Shown one piece after another: positions 6,490 through 13,726 of a DNA stretch of 15,447 nucleotides. The translations under genes and the position numbers were made by a program. The first letter of the stretch is position 1. The number at the start of each line of letters is the position of its first letter. This DNA is from an uncultured Faecalibacterium sp. Its GTDB lineage: Bacteria; Bacillota; Clostridia; Oscillospirales; Ruminococcaceae. Location of the stretch: NCBI GenBank assembly GCA_934553285.1, contig CAKTFD010000053.1:1-15447 (forward strand), read 5' to 3'. Below the pieces are notes generated by a model. That model saw only the letters and a list, made by a program, of their open reading frames with translations, did not search any database and was not told the origin of the DNA.

Positions 6490-6518
6490 AGGATACGCCC
6501 TGCAGCGGCAGCTGTCAA
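6490..6518 (-). promoter_or_regulatory. Promoter of the HMA gene
   Basis: Minus strand: TTGACA (6513-6518), exactly 17 bp, TATCCT (6490-6495). It lies downstream of mgtE on the same strand, giving the HMA gene its own promoter and a leader of about 90 bases. Confidence 0.7.
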
Positions 6519-6579
6519 GGCATTTTTGCATTTTTGGCGGGCGCGGAGAGAAATTTTGCGTTTTGCGCCCTGCAGTTTA

Positions 6580-7956
6580 TCAGGCAAGATGGAACATATC
6601 GATAAGCACGAGCATGGCAAGGCCATAGTAGACCACAACGGCCACCAGGTCGTTGATCGTTGTGATCAGCGGCCCGGAGGCAACGGCCGGGTCGATATGG
6701 ATCTTATGGAACAGCATCGGGACCAGCGTGCCCACCAGGCTGGAAACGACCATGGAAACGACCAGCGACAGGCCTACGCAGCCGGACAGCAGGAAGGCAG
6801 AATACCAGCCATAGCCTTTGAAAAAGTGGATGTAGCATCCCAGAAAACCCAATGCCATCGCTGCCAGGATGGCGCCGTTCAACAGGCCGACCCGGGTCTC
6901 TTTCCAGAGCAGCTGCAATTTTTTGGAAAGTGTCAGGTTTTCGTCCACCAGCACCCGGATCGTAACGGCCAGGGACTGGGTGCCGACATTACCGGCCATA
7001 TCCAGCACCATGGACTGGAAGCAGATGACGACCGGCAGCACCGCTACCACCGATTCAAATGCGCCAACGACCGAGGAAACCAGCATACCCAGGAACAGCA
7101 GCGCGATCAGCCACGGAAGCCGCTTTTTCACGCTCTCAAAAACGCTCTCGTTCAGGTCTTCCTCGCCGGTCAGACCGCCCAGTTTTGCGTAATCATCGCC
7201 CATGGCATCGTCAACCAGTTCCACCACATCGGACGAGGTGATGATGCCCACCAGCCTGCCGGCATCGTTCAGCACAGGCAGGCTGCGTTCGGCGTAGTCC
7301 ACGATGCGGTCGATGCAGTCGCTGATCTTTTCCCGGTCGGTGACGTAAGGGTACGAGCGGACGATGAGGTCTTCCAGACGATTTTCCGCACGCGCAATGA
7401 TAAGGTCTTTCAGGTCGATGGCACCATAAAAATGTGCATCGTCATCCACCACATACAGCGTGGAGATGTTGTCGTTTTCTCCGGCCTGCTTTACCAGCTC
7501 GCTCATCGCCTGCCGGATGGTCATATCGTTTTTGATGCAGATGTAGTTTGTGGTCATTCTGCTGCCGATCTCGTCCTCGTCATAAGAGAGCAGCATCTTC
7601 ACATCGTCCACAGAGTCTTTATCCAGCTTGTTAACGATCTCGTCCTTGTCCGTATCATCAAGGTCTTCCAGCACATCCACCGCATCGTCCGAATCCATGT
7701 TGGAAATGACCTTTGCAGCCTCGTTGCTGGGCAGTTCTTTCAGGTATGGCTCCGCATCGTCCAGATAGGTGAAGATCTCAGCCACTGCATCTACGCTCAG
7801 AATGGAATAGAGCGCCTGACGCTCTGCAGGGGTCAGTGCTTTCAGCGCATCTGCCAGATCTTTTTCATGGTAGTCAGACAGCTTTTCGGCCATTTCTGCC
7901 TGGGGCATGCCGCTGTGAATGATGTTCAGAATCTCCTGTACATAATTCTTTTGCAT
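6580..7956 (-). CDS. mgtE: Magnesium channel/transporter MgtE
   Basis: Full-length MgtE of 458 aa. Order: an acidic cytosolic N domain (about 1-130, with runs such as DSDDAVDVLEDLDDTDKDE), a CBS-domain pair (about 131-255, including RSLPVLNDAGRLVGIITSSD), a linker helix, and five membrane segments from about 280. The pore signature GNVGTQSLAVT (322-332) and Asp436 in TTINDLVAV, corresponding to the pore-lining aspartate of Thermus MgtE, are present. In this family the N and CBS domains bind Mg2+ and gate the channel shut when cytosolic Mg2+ is high. The ATG at 7956 follows AGGAGG by seven bases; a longer in-frame start (8094) would include the promoter. The leader is only about 60 bases, too short for an M-box riboswitch. 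No good terminator is seen after the stop. Confidence 0.96.
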   Translation of the reverse strand: MQKNYVQEILNIIHSGMPQAEMAEKLSDYHEKDLADALKALTPAERQALYSILSVDAVAEIFTYLDDAEPYLKELPSNEAAKVISNMDSDDAVDVLEDLDDTDKDEIVNKLDKDSVDDVKMLLSYDEDEIGSRMTTNYICIKNDMTIRQAMSELVKQAGENDNISTLYVVDDDAHFYGAIDLKDLIIARAENRLEDLIVRSYPYVTDREKISDCIDRIVDYAERSLPVLNDAGRLVGIITSSDVVELVDDAMGDDYAKLGGLTGEEDLNESVFESVKKRLPWLIALLFLGMLVSSVVGAFESVVAVLPVVICFQSMVLDMAGNVGTQSLAVTIRVLVDENLTLSKKLQLLWKETRVGLLNGAILAAMALGFLGCYIHFFKGYGWYSAFLLSGCVGLSLVVSMVVSSLVGTLVPMLFHKIHIDPAVASGPLITTINDLVAVVVYYGLAMLVLIDMFHLA

Positions 7957-8018
7957 GGTTGATCCTCCTGATTCCGCGATACTGACAAAGAAAGCTCCAT
8001 CGTTCGCTTTAAAAATTC

Positions 8019-8054
8019 GTGCTATATCATAGCACATCCGGCGTATAACAGCAA
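8019..8054 (-). promoter_or_regulatory. mgtE promoter with a palindrome on the -10 box
   Basis: Minus strand: TTGCTG (8049-8054), 17-bp spacer, extended -10 TGC-TATGAT (-10 at 8026-8031). The -10 sits inside a 17-base palindrome GTGCTAT-N3-ATAGCAC (8019-8035) with perfect 7-bp arms, which is placed where a repressor would block RNA polymerase. Confidence 0.7.
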
Positions 8055-8092
8055 CCCTTCCAGCGTAAACCTTTTGTAAAAAATTCACGCGC

Positions 8093-8128
8093 AAAAAATC
8101 CCCGTTAAAGCGGAACGCTCCGGCGGGG
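8093..8128 (-). terminator. Second terminator-like hairpin upstream of mgtE
   Basis: Minus strand: CCCCG...CGGGG outer stem (8100-8104/8124-8128), inner AGCG/CGCT hairpin (8109-8119), then six T (8093-8098). Together with the stronger hairpin at 8178-8218 it insulates mgtE from the maltose operon. It has unpaired gaps between the stems, so efficiency is uncertain. Confidence 0.5.
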
Positions 8129-8177
8129 TGAAGGGGAACAGGAGGAGTTCGCCTGTGGGTCTACATGGAGTTTGCCG

Positions 8178-8218
8178 TAAAAATGAGATGGCGGAACGCC
8201 CGCAGGTGTTCCGCCATC
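8178..8218 (-). terminator. Terminator of the PTS-mapP-malQ operon
   Basis: Minus strand: perfect 11-bp GC-rich stem GATGGCGGAAC/GTTCCGCCATC (8187-8197 and 8208-8218) followed by TCATTTTT. It lies about 30 bases after the malQ stop. Confidence 0.8.
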
Positions 8219-8249
8219 CCGAAGATGAGAATATTTTTCCGCTTCGCTG

Positions 8250-9752
8250 TTACGCCCGGTTCATCCGCCCATAACGGGTGGTCAGCTGGCAGATCTCTTT
8301 TTGAAGTTTTTTAGTCAGCTGGGTCTTTTTCAGCCGCCAGCGCCAGTTTTGCCCCACGGTGGAGGGGGTATTGATACGGGCAGAGTTATCCAGCCCCAGC
8401 CAGTCCTGCATGGGAATGATGCAGCGCGCCGCTGCGCTGCGCAAAACCAGCGCGATCATGCTTTTATAGAGCTGCTCCTCCGGGGTGGCGTAGTCGTACA
8501 GATAATCCCGCACCATGGCGCGCTCGGCATCGGTAACGGTCTGGTACCAGGATACCAGCGTTTCATTGTCGTGGGTGCCGGTATAGGCCACGCTGTTTAC
8601 CGGGTAGTTGTGGGGCAGGTAGTCGCTGGCACTGCCGGTATCGCGGGAGTCAAAAGCAAATTCCAGCACCTTCATGCCGGGGAAGCCGCTGTCCTGCACC
8701 AGCTGGCGCACGGTGTCGCTCATAAAGCCAAGGTCCTCTGCAATGATATCCCGCTTGCCCAGTGCCTGCTCCACGGCACGGAACAGCTCGATGCCAGGGC
8801 CTTTCTCCCAGTGCCCCTCTACCGCAGTTTCGCTGCCGTAGGGGATGGAGAAATACTCATCAAAACCGCGGAAGTGGTCGATGCGTACCACATCGTACAG
8901 CTCAAAGCAGTACCACAGGCGGGTGATCCACCACTGGTAGCCGGTTGCGCGGTGTGCCTCCCAGCGATAGAGCGGATTGCCCCACAGTTGGCCGGTGGGC
9001 GAAAATCCATCCGGGGGAACGCCGGCCACTGCGGTGGGCAGGTTCTCCTTGTCCAGCTGGAACAGCCCCGGGTTTGCCCATGCGTCCGCAGAATCCAGCG
9101 CCACATAGATGGGGATATCCCCGATGATCCGGATGCCCTGGCTGTTGGCGTATGCTTTCAGCTTGCGCCACTGCTCGTCAAACTTGAACTGGAGATACTT
9201 GTAATACTCCACCTCAAAGTACAGCTCCCGGCGGTAGTAATCCATGGCAGGCTGCCAGCGCAGACGGATATCCTCTGCCCACTCGATCCACGGCTTACCC
9301 TCAAAGCGGTCTTTCACCGCCATGAACAGGGCAAAATCGTCCAGCCACCACTTGTTTTTCTCGCAGAATGCCGTAAATGCTTCGTTGTGGCCGATATCGC
9401 TGCGGGAATATGCCAGCCGCAGCAGGCGGCCGCGCTCGGTATACAGGCGGCTGTAATCAATATCATCCGCCTTGCGGCCAAAATTTGCCTTTTTGCACTC
9501 GGCGGCGGTCAGCACCCCTTCGTCCACCAGTGCGTCCAGACTGATAAAATACGGGTTGCCCGCAAAGGCGGAAAAGCTCTGATACGGGCTGTCGCCGTAG
9601 CTGGTCACACCCAGCGGCAGGATCTGCCAGTAGGTCTGCCCGGCATCCCTGAGCCAGTCCACAAAGTTGTATGCTTCCTGCGAAAAGCAGCCGATGCCGT
9701 AAGGGGACGGCAGACTGCTGATGGGCAGCAAAATGCCTGCACTTCTCTGCAT
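8250..9752 (-). CDS. malQ: 4-alpha-glucanotransferase (amylomaltase)
   Basis: GH77 enzyme of 500 aa, typical length for the short bacterial type. It moves alpha-1,4-glucan segments between maltooligosaccharides, releasing glucose and building longer chains, in the cytoplasm. Family stretches in order: LPISSLPSPYGIGCF (9-23), YGDSPYQSFSAFAGNPYFI (52-70), GDIPIYVALDSADAW (211-225), PPDGFSPTGQLWGNPLY (246-262), RIDHFRGF with nucleophile Asp292, IIAEDLGF with acid/base Glu339, and GTHDN with Asp395. All catalytic residues are intact. GGAAGG lies nine bases before the ATG at 9752. It is the last gene of the EIICB-mapP-malQ operon, 16 bases after mapP, and is followed by a terminator. With the phosphorylase at the right edge it forms a maltodextrin-degrading pair. 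Confidence 0.97.
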   Translation of the reverse strand: MQRSAGILLPISSLPSPYGIGCFSQEAYNFVDWLRDAGQTYWQILPLGVTSYGDSPYQSFSAFAGNPYFISLDALVDEGVLTAAECKKANFGRKADDIDYSRLYTERGRLLRLAYSRSDIGHNEAFTAFCEKNKWWLDDFALFMAVKDRFEGKPWIEWAEDIRLRWQPAMDYYRRELYFEVEYYKYLQFKFDEQWRKLKAYANSQGIRIIGDIPIYVALDSADAWANPGLFQLDKENLPTAVAGVPPDGFSPTGQLWGNPLYRWEAHRATGYQWWITRLWYCFELYDVVRIDHFRGFDEYFSIPYGSETAVEGHWEKGPGIELFRAVEQALGKRDIIAEDLGFMSDTVRQLVQDSGFPGMKVLEFAFDSRDTGSASDYLPHNYPVNSVAYTGTHDNETLVSWYQTVTDAERAMVRDYLYDYATPEEQLYKSMIALVLRSAAARCIIPMQDWLGLDNSARINTPSTVGQNWRWRLKKTQLTKKLQKEICQLTTRYGRMNRA

Positions 9753-9768
9753 CTTCGTTTACCTTCCT

Positions 9769-10587
9769 TTATAACTCGATCAAAACACCTGCATGGTCGG
9801 ACACCTGCGGCTCTCGCAGACCGTTGAACACGACCCGGCTGCTTTTTACCGTTACCGCTTTGGAGCACCAGATCTGGTCGATGCGCTTTTTGGCCGCTGC
9901 ATCCGGGGCATCCCGCCAGCCATCGATGGCCTGCACAACGGTGTAGCCCTCGTCCCGCTGCTGCGCCAGACGGTAGGTGTCCTGCCAGCCGCTGCGGAGG
10001 ACAAGGTCGTAGCCCTCGCCCCGCACATTCGCTTCGCTGTTAAAATCTCCCAGCAGAAATGCGGTCTGCTTTGCCCCCGCCGCCCGGGACAGCTTTTCCC
10101 ACTGGGCGGGGAACGGCTCCACTTCGTCCTTCCACCAGCCCAGATGCACCGCGTAATACCAGACATCTCCTGCACAGATGCCCAGTGTGCGGCGGGTCTT
10201 CCAGTTGGCGTAATCGTTGATCGTGCTCAGCAGCAGGTTTTCGGCGGCGGTGATGGGCGCACGGCTGAACACCGCCGCGCCCTCATCGTATATATCGTAG
10301 CCGATCTTTGCCGGGAGCCAGCTCCAGTAGTAGTGCACGCCCCGTTCTTCCAGCATTTTTGCCACGGCTGCGGCGTGGTTATCCGCTTTCAGCAGCACCA
10401 TATTGCCGGGGCAGGGGTAATACCCTGCCGGAACATCCCCCAGCAGCGGGGCGGCGGCAGTCTGGTTCACTTCCTGCAGGGCGAACACCTCCGGCTGCTC
10501 CGCTGCGATAAAGTTTACAAAGCTCTCCCGCTTTGCCTCATAGTCCGGCTCGATGAGGCTGTGGGTATTCAATGTCAGCAGTTTCAT
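9769..10587 (-). CDS. mapP: Endonuclease/exonuclease/phosphatase-fold protein, probable maltose-6'-phosphate phosphatase
   Basis: EEP-superfamily protein of 272 aa with intact metal and catalytic positions: LNTH (Asn7), LQEV (Glu39), YAVHLGWW (His148), LGDFNS (Asp181, Asn183), RIDQIW (Asp237) and SDHAGV (Asp264, His265). The fold includes DNases, sphingomyelinases and sugar phosphatases. The family variant with LNTHSLIEP near the start and its place between a maltose/glucose-type EIICB and malQ match MapP, described in Lactobacillus casei and Enterococcus faecalis, which dephosphorylates maltose 6'-phosphate made by the PTS. Function is therefore established knowledge of the family plus context, not proven here. 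No clear Shine-Dalgarno sequence precedes the ATG, which is only six bases after the EIICB stop, so translation is probably coupled to the upstream gene. Confidence 0.85.
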   Translation of the reverse strand: MKLLTLNTHSLIEPDYEAKRESFVNFIAAEQPEVFALQEVNQTAAAPLLGDVPAGYYPCPGNMVLLKADNHAAAVAKMLEERGVHYYWSWLPAKIGYDIYDEGAAVFSRAPITAAENLLLSTINDYANWKTRRTLGICAGDVWYYAVHLGWWKDEVEPFPAQWEKLSRAAGAKQTAFLLGDFNSEANVRGEGYDLVLRSGWQDTYRLAQQRDEGYTVVQAIDGWRDAPDAAAKKRIDQIWCSKAVTVKSSRVVFNGLREPQVSDHAGVLIEL

Positions 10588-10593
10588 AACTTT

Positions 10594-12276
10594 TTACAGA
10601 ATATCGTTGATATCGGATTTCAGAACGTCCGCCTTGGGGCCATACACGGCCTGGATGCCATCGCCCTTGACCAGCAGGCTCAGTGCACCCTCGGCCTTCC
10701 ATGCGGCAAGGTCGGCCACCTTGGCGGGATCCTTTACGGTAACGCGCAGACGGGTCATGCAGGCATCCACCAGCACGATGTTCTCGCGACCGCCCAGCAG
10801 GGCGATGATGCGTTCGGCCTGCCCGTTATCGGACTTTTTGGCCGCCTTCTTCCCGGTCTTGGCATCGGCTGCGGAATCATCTGCATTGTCATCGGTATAG
10901 TTGCCCAGACGGCCCGGCGTTGCCAGCTGGAGTTTGCCGATCATGAAATAGGCCACGAAATAGCCAATGATGAAGAACGCCACGACACAGATCACAAAGT
11001 TGATGATGTCGCCGCCCAGACCTGCCTGCAGGGACATGGGGATGCGGGTGATGAACTCCAGATTGCCGAAGGAGTGCAGGCGCAGGTGGATGATGCCTGC
11101 CATTGCAAAGGCGCAGCCCTGCAGCAGTGCGTACACGATGTACAGCGGCATGGCGCAGAACATGAACATAAATTCCAGCGGCTCGGTAACGCCGGTCAGG
11201 AACACGGCCAGTGCAGTGGAAATAAACATGGACTTATAGTTTGCGCGCTTATCGGCATCCACACGGCGGTACATGGCCAGCGCAATGCCCAGCAGCAGAC
11301 CGGTTGCGCCGATCATCTGGCCAACCTTGAAGCGGGCGGGGGTAACGGTAGCCAGCAGGTTGTTGTAAGCAGCCATGTCGCCGGCCTTTTTAAAGTTGAT
11401 CAGGTCGTTGGCCCAGGCCAGCCACAGCGGGTCCTGCCCAAACACCTGGCTGCCGGCGTTGACACCGGTCGCAATGGTGTAGGTGCCGCCGAAGGAGGTG
11501 TAGTTCATGGGGATGGTCAGCATATGGTGCAGGCCAAAGGGCAGCAGCAGACGCTCCAGCGTACCATAGATGAACGGAGCCAGAACGGGAGAGGTCTCGG
11601 AAGAGTTTGCGATCCAGATGCCGAAGTTGTTGATGCCGGTCTGCACCACAGGCCAGAACAGTGCCAGCACCAGAGAGATGACCACCGAGTAGGCGATGAC
11701 CACCATGGGCACGAAGCGCTTGCCGTTGAAGAAGGCCAGCGCATCCGGCAGCTTGCGGAAGTTATAATACTTATTGTAAGCCACACCGCCCACAAAACCG
11801 GCGATGATGCCCACGAACACGCCCATGTTCAGGGCCGGTGCACCCAGCACGGAGGTGAAGTAGCCGTTGACGGCGATCTCCTGCCCAAACAGGGTGTGGG
11901 TCACGGCATCGGGGTCGGCCAGCATCGCGCTGGTAACACCGAAGATGTTGCCGGTGATGACGTTGATAAGGGCAAACGCCAGCACGGCGGCAAACGCACC
12001 GCCGGCACGCTCTTTTGCCCAGCTGCCGCCGATGGCAACGGCGAACAGGATGTGCAGATTATTGATGACTGCCCAGCCGATGTTCTCCATGGTGGTGCCG
12101 ATGGTCAGGATCGCCGCAATGTCGCCGCCGCTCATCTGCACCAGCTTGCCCAGACTGATCATCAGACCTGCGGCAGGCATAACGGCGATGACTGTCATCA
12201 GCACCTTGCCCAGCTTTTGCAGGAAATCGAAATTGATAAGCCCCTTTTTCCCGGGAGCCGCTTGTGTTGTTGCCAT
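10594..12276 (-). CDS. PTS glucose/maltose-family EIICB permease
   Basis: Membrane permease of 560 aa. EIIC spans about residues 15-450 with multiple hydrophobic segments and family stretches LPFGLHHMLTIPMNYTS (245-261) and TGVTEPLEFMFMF (361-373). A charged Ala/Asp/Lys-rich linker (about 455-487) leads to EIIB (about 488-560) with the phosphorylated Cys506 in VDACMTRLRV. It takes up sugar while phosphorylating it. No EIIA domain follows, so a separate glucose-type EIIA must supply phosphate. Maltose is the likely substrate given mapP, malQ and a MalR-like regulator alongside, but glucose-type specificity cannot be excluded from sequence. The start has AAGGAGG six bases upstream. First gene of the operon. 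Confidence 0.93.
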   Translation of the reverse strand: MATTQAAPGKKGLINFDFLQKLGKVLMTVIAVMPAAGLMISLGKLVQMSGGDIAAILTIGTTMENIGWAVINNLHILFAVAIGGSWAKERAGGAFAAVLAFALINVITGNIFGVTSAMLADPDAVTHTLFGQEIAVNGYFTSVLGAPALNMGVFVGIIAGFVGGVAYNKYYNFRKLPDALAFFNGKRFVPMVVIAYSVVISLVLALFWPVVQTGINNFGIWIANSSETSPVLAPFIYGTLERLLLPFGLHHMLTIPMNYTSFGGTYTIATGVNAGSQVFGQDPLWLAWANDLINFKKAGDMAAYNNLLATVTPARFKVGQMIGATGLLLGIALAMYRRVDADKRANYKSMFISTALAVFLTGVTEPLEFMFMFCAMPLYIVYALLQGCAFAMAGIIHLRLHSFGNLEFITRIPMSLQAGLGGDIINFVICVVAFFIIGYFVAYFMIGKLQLATPGRLGNYTDDNADDSAADAKTGKKAAKKSDNGQAERIIALLGGRENIVLVDACMTRLRVTVKDPAKVADLAAWKAEGALSLLVKGDGIQAVYGPKADVLKSDINDIL

Positions 12277-12308
12277 GATGTTCCTCCTTGTTCCTTTTGC
12301 GTTTCTTT

Positions 12309-12323
12309 ACGCAAGCGTTGCGT
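12309..12323. promoter_or_regulatory. MalR-type operator O1
   Basis: ACGCAAGCGTTGCGT, perfect palindrome with GCAA/TTGC half-sites, in the transcribed leader of the EIICB operon. Confidence 0.6.
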
Positions 12324-12328
12324 TGTGT

Positions 12329-12346
12329 TTGCGTAACTTTACGCAA
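12329..12346. promoter_or_regulatory. MalR-type operator O2 at the EIICB start site
   Basis: TTGCGTAACTTTACGCAA, 18-bp palindrome with perfect 8-bp arms. It starts two bases downstream of the -10 box of the EIICB promoter and so covers the transcription start, a classical repression position. Confidence 0.7.
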
Positions 12347-12348
12347 CA

Positions 12349-12377
12349 AGAATAATCCAACTCTGCAATTTTTACAA
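12349..12377 (-). promoter_or_regulatory. Promoter of the EIICB-mapP-malQ operon
   Basis: Minus strand: TTGTAA (12372-12377), 17-bp spacer, TATTCT (12349-12354). The leader of about 70 bases contains both operators. No convincing CcpA cre site was found nearby. Confidence 0.6.
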
Positions 12378-12470
12378 GAGTTTTCTGGGTCAAAAATAAA
12401 CTTTCTACGTTTTCTACAACTGCATAAAAGATTCTTTGTGGAAATTGTCGAAGGTACGCAGGGCGGGCCG

Positions 12471-12518
12471 TTGCACGGCTTACGCAACTTTGCGCGCAAA
12501 CATTGACATTGCGTGCAA
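12471..12518. promoter_or_regulatory. Operator cluster at the malR promoter
   Basis: Several GCAA/TTGC elements: TTGCACGGCTTACGCAA (12471-12487), the perfect palindrome TTTGCGCGCAAA (12489-12500), and TTGCGTGCAA (12509-12518). The last lies exactly in the spacer between the -35 and -10 of the regulator's own promoter, which suggests autorepression. Confidence 0.55.
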
Positions 12519-12531
12519 ACGGCCTTACAAT
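12503..12531 (+). promoter_or_regulatory. Promoter of the LacI-family (malR-like) gene
   Basis: TTGACA (12503-12508), 17 bp, TACAAT (12526-12531): near consensus, about 24 bases upstream of the ribosome binding site region and divergent from the EIICB promoter. Confidence 0.8.
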
Positions 12532-12560
12532 AGAGTTACTACACTAGGGAGGAACAGAGC

Positions 12561-13586
12561 ATGGCAGTTACCATCAAGGATGTTGCAGCAGCGGCGGGCG
12601 TTTCGCCTTCCACAGTGTCCCGCACCTGCAAGGACAGCCCTTCCATCAGCCGGGAAACCAAGGAGCGGGTGCGCCGCATCATGGCACAGCTGGGCTATGA
12701 GCCAAATTTTGAGGCCGAACCAGTGGAGGCGTTTTCCAAGACCATTGGCATCATTCTGCCCTCCTCGCAGCGGGATGTCTACGAAAACGCCTTTCATCTG
12801 GAGATCATCCGCGGCATCGGGCAGTTCTGCAACCAGCGGCGGTATGTGAACACGGTCATCACCGGGCAGGACGATGCCGAGGTCCTGGATGCCATCCAGA
12901 GCATGGTGGCCAACGCGCAGGCAGATGGTTTTATCCTGCTCTATTCTAAAAAGGACTGCCCTGTGGCGGCGTACCTGCGCAGCGAAGGGCTGCTCCATGT
13001 CATTGTGGGCAAGGCGGCACAATCGGCCAACCAGACCATCTATATTGATAACGACAACGCCCTTGCGGGAGAGGAAGCCACCGATCATCTCTATGAAATG
13101 GGGCACCGCCGTATTGCGTATTTTGGCGTCAGCAACGCCATGCTGTTCTCAGCAGAGCGCAAACGCGGCTACCAGATCTCCCTGTGCAAGCACGGTATCA
13201 CCCCCCGGGAAGAGGACTGTGTGGAGATCAACACCCTGAACGATGCCTACGAGGAAGCACTGAAAGCCCTGCTCACCGCGCCGGATCACCCCACCGCCAT
13301 GCTGGTCAGCGATGATATTCTGGCCGTGGTGCTGGAACAGTTCTGCGGCAAGCTGGGGCTGCACATCCCGCAGGATCTTTCCATCGTATCCTTCAACAAC
13401 TCGCTGTTCTCCCGCATCACCAGCCCCCAGTTGACCACCGTGGACGTAAACCCCTACCAGCTGGGCATGGAAGCCGCCAGCCAGACCATCAACCACATCG
13501 AGAACCCCAATCTTCTGGCAACCAAGATCATCGTGCCGCACCGGCTCATCCCGCGCGAGAGCTGCTGCCCGCCGCCGGAGATCTGA
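12561..13586 (+). CDS. malR: LacI-family transcriptional regulator, MalR-like
   Basis: Regulator of 341 aa. The N-terminal helix-turn-helix is TIKDVAAAAGVSPSTVSRTC (4-23), followed by helix 3 with SRETKERVRRIMAQLGYEPN. The effector domain (about 60-330) has the sugar-binding-protein fold with IGIILPSS, DGFILLYSKK, IDNDNALAGEEATDHL and GHRRIAYFG. The opening and the DND motif resemble streptococcal MalR. It most likely represses the divergent EIICB-mapP-malQ operon and itself, through palindromes placed on both promoters (inference). Oddity: the hinge after YEPN reads FEAEPVEAFSKT, lacking the usual A-R-S-L-type residues that contact the minor groove. AGGGAGG lies eight bases before the ATG. 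A terminator follows the stop. Confidence 0.88.
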   Translation: MAVTIKDVAAAAGVSPSTVSRTCKDSPSISRETKERVRRIMAQLGYEPNFEAEPVEAFSKTIGIILPSSQRDVYENAFHLEIIRGIGQFCNQRRYVNTVITGQDDAEVLDAIQSMVANAQADGFILLYSKKDCPVAAYLRSEGLLHVIVGKAAQSANQTIYIDNDNALAGEEATDHLYEMGHRRIAYFGVSNAMLFSAERKRGYQISLCKHGITPREEDCVEINTLNDAYEEALKALLTAPDHPTAMLVSDDILAVVLEQFCGKLGLHIPQDLSIVSFNNSLFSRITSPQLTTVDVNPYQLGMEAASQTINHIENPNLLATKIIVPHRLIPRESCCPPPEI

Positions 13587-13589
13587 TCA

Positions 13590-13670
13590 AAAAAACAAAA
13601 AATCATCTGCGATCCTTTCTCCGGAACGGTTGGAACACCAGGAGATTTTATTGCAGATGATTTTGTTTTA
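13590..13670. terminator. Bidirectional terminator between malR and the AraC gene
   Basis: ATCATCTGC (13602-13610) pairs with GCAGATGAT (13653-13661); the arms extend into AAAACAAAA and TTTTGTTTT, giving a T-run on both strands. The loop is long (about 42 bases), which is unusual, but the position between two convergent genes fits. Confidence 0.65.
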
Positions 13671-13726
13671 GCGAAAGGCCTGCCGGAACGTAAGGCTTGC
13701 AGACAGGTGCGTGTTCCTCGTTTTGC

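Noticed and set aside
6541..6579. GGGCGC...GCGCCC hairpin after mgtE as a terminator
   Set aside because: Loop of about 20 bases and no T-run after it on the minus strand.
6526..7962. 478-codon plus-strand frame opposite mgtE, and the 508-codon frame opposite malQ (8301-9827)
   Set aside because: Both mirror strongly recognised genes and have atypical His/Gln-rich composition.
7957..8018. M-box (ykoK) riboswitch before mgtE
   Set aside because: The predicted leader is only about 60 bases and lacks the long conserved fold of the M-box class.
8155..8274. Possible 39-codon peptide starting GTG after AGGAGG
   Set aside because: The reading overlaps the malQ terminator stem and the malQ 3' end in antisense, has no promoter or family likeness; the AGGAGG is probably chance.
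9793..12336. 847-codon plus-strand open frame opposite mapP and the PTS gene
   Set aside because: Low-complexity His/Gln/Gly-rich translation with no domain; the opposite strand has complete, motif-bearing genes with ribosome binding sites.
12390..12425. CcpA cre site near the direct repeat TTTCTACGTTTTCTAC
   Set aside because: The stretch does not fit the cre consensus with its central CG and flanking TG/CA; it is a short direct repeat in an AT-rich promoter zone.
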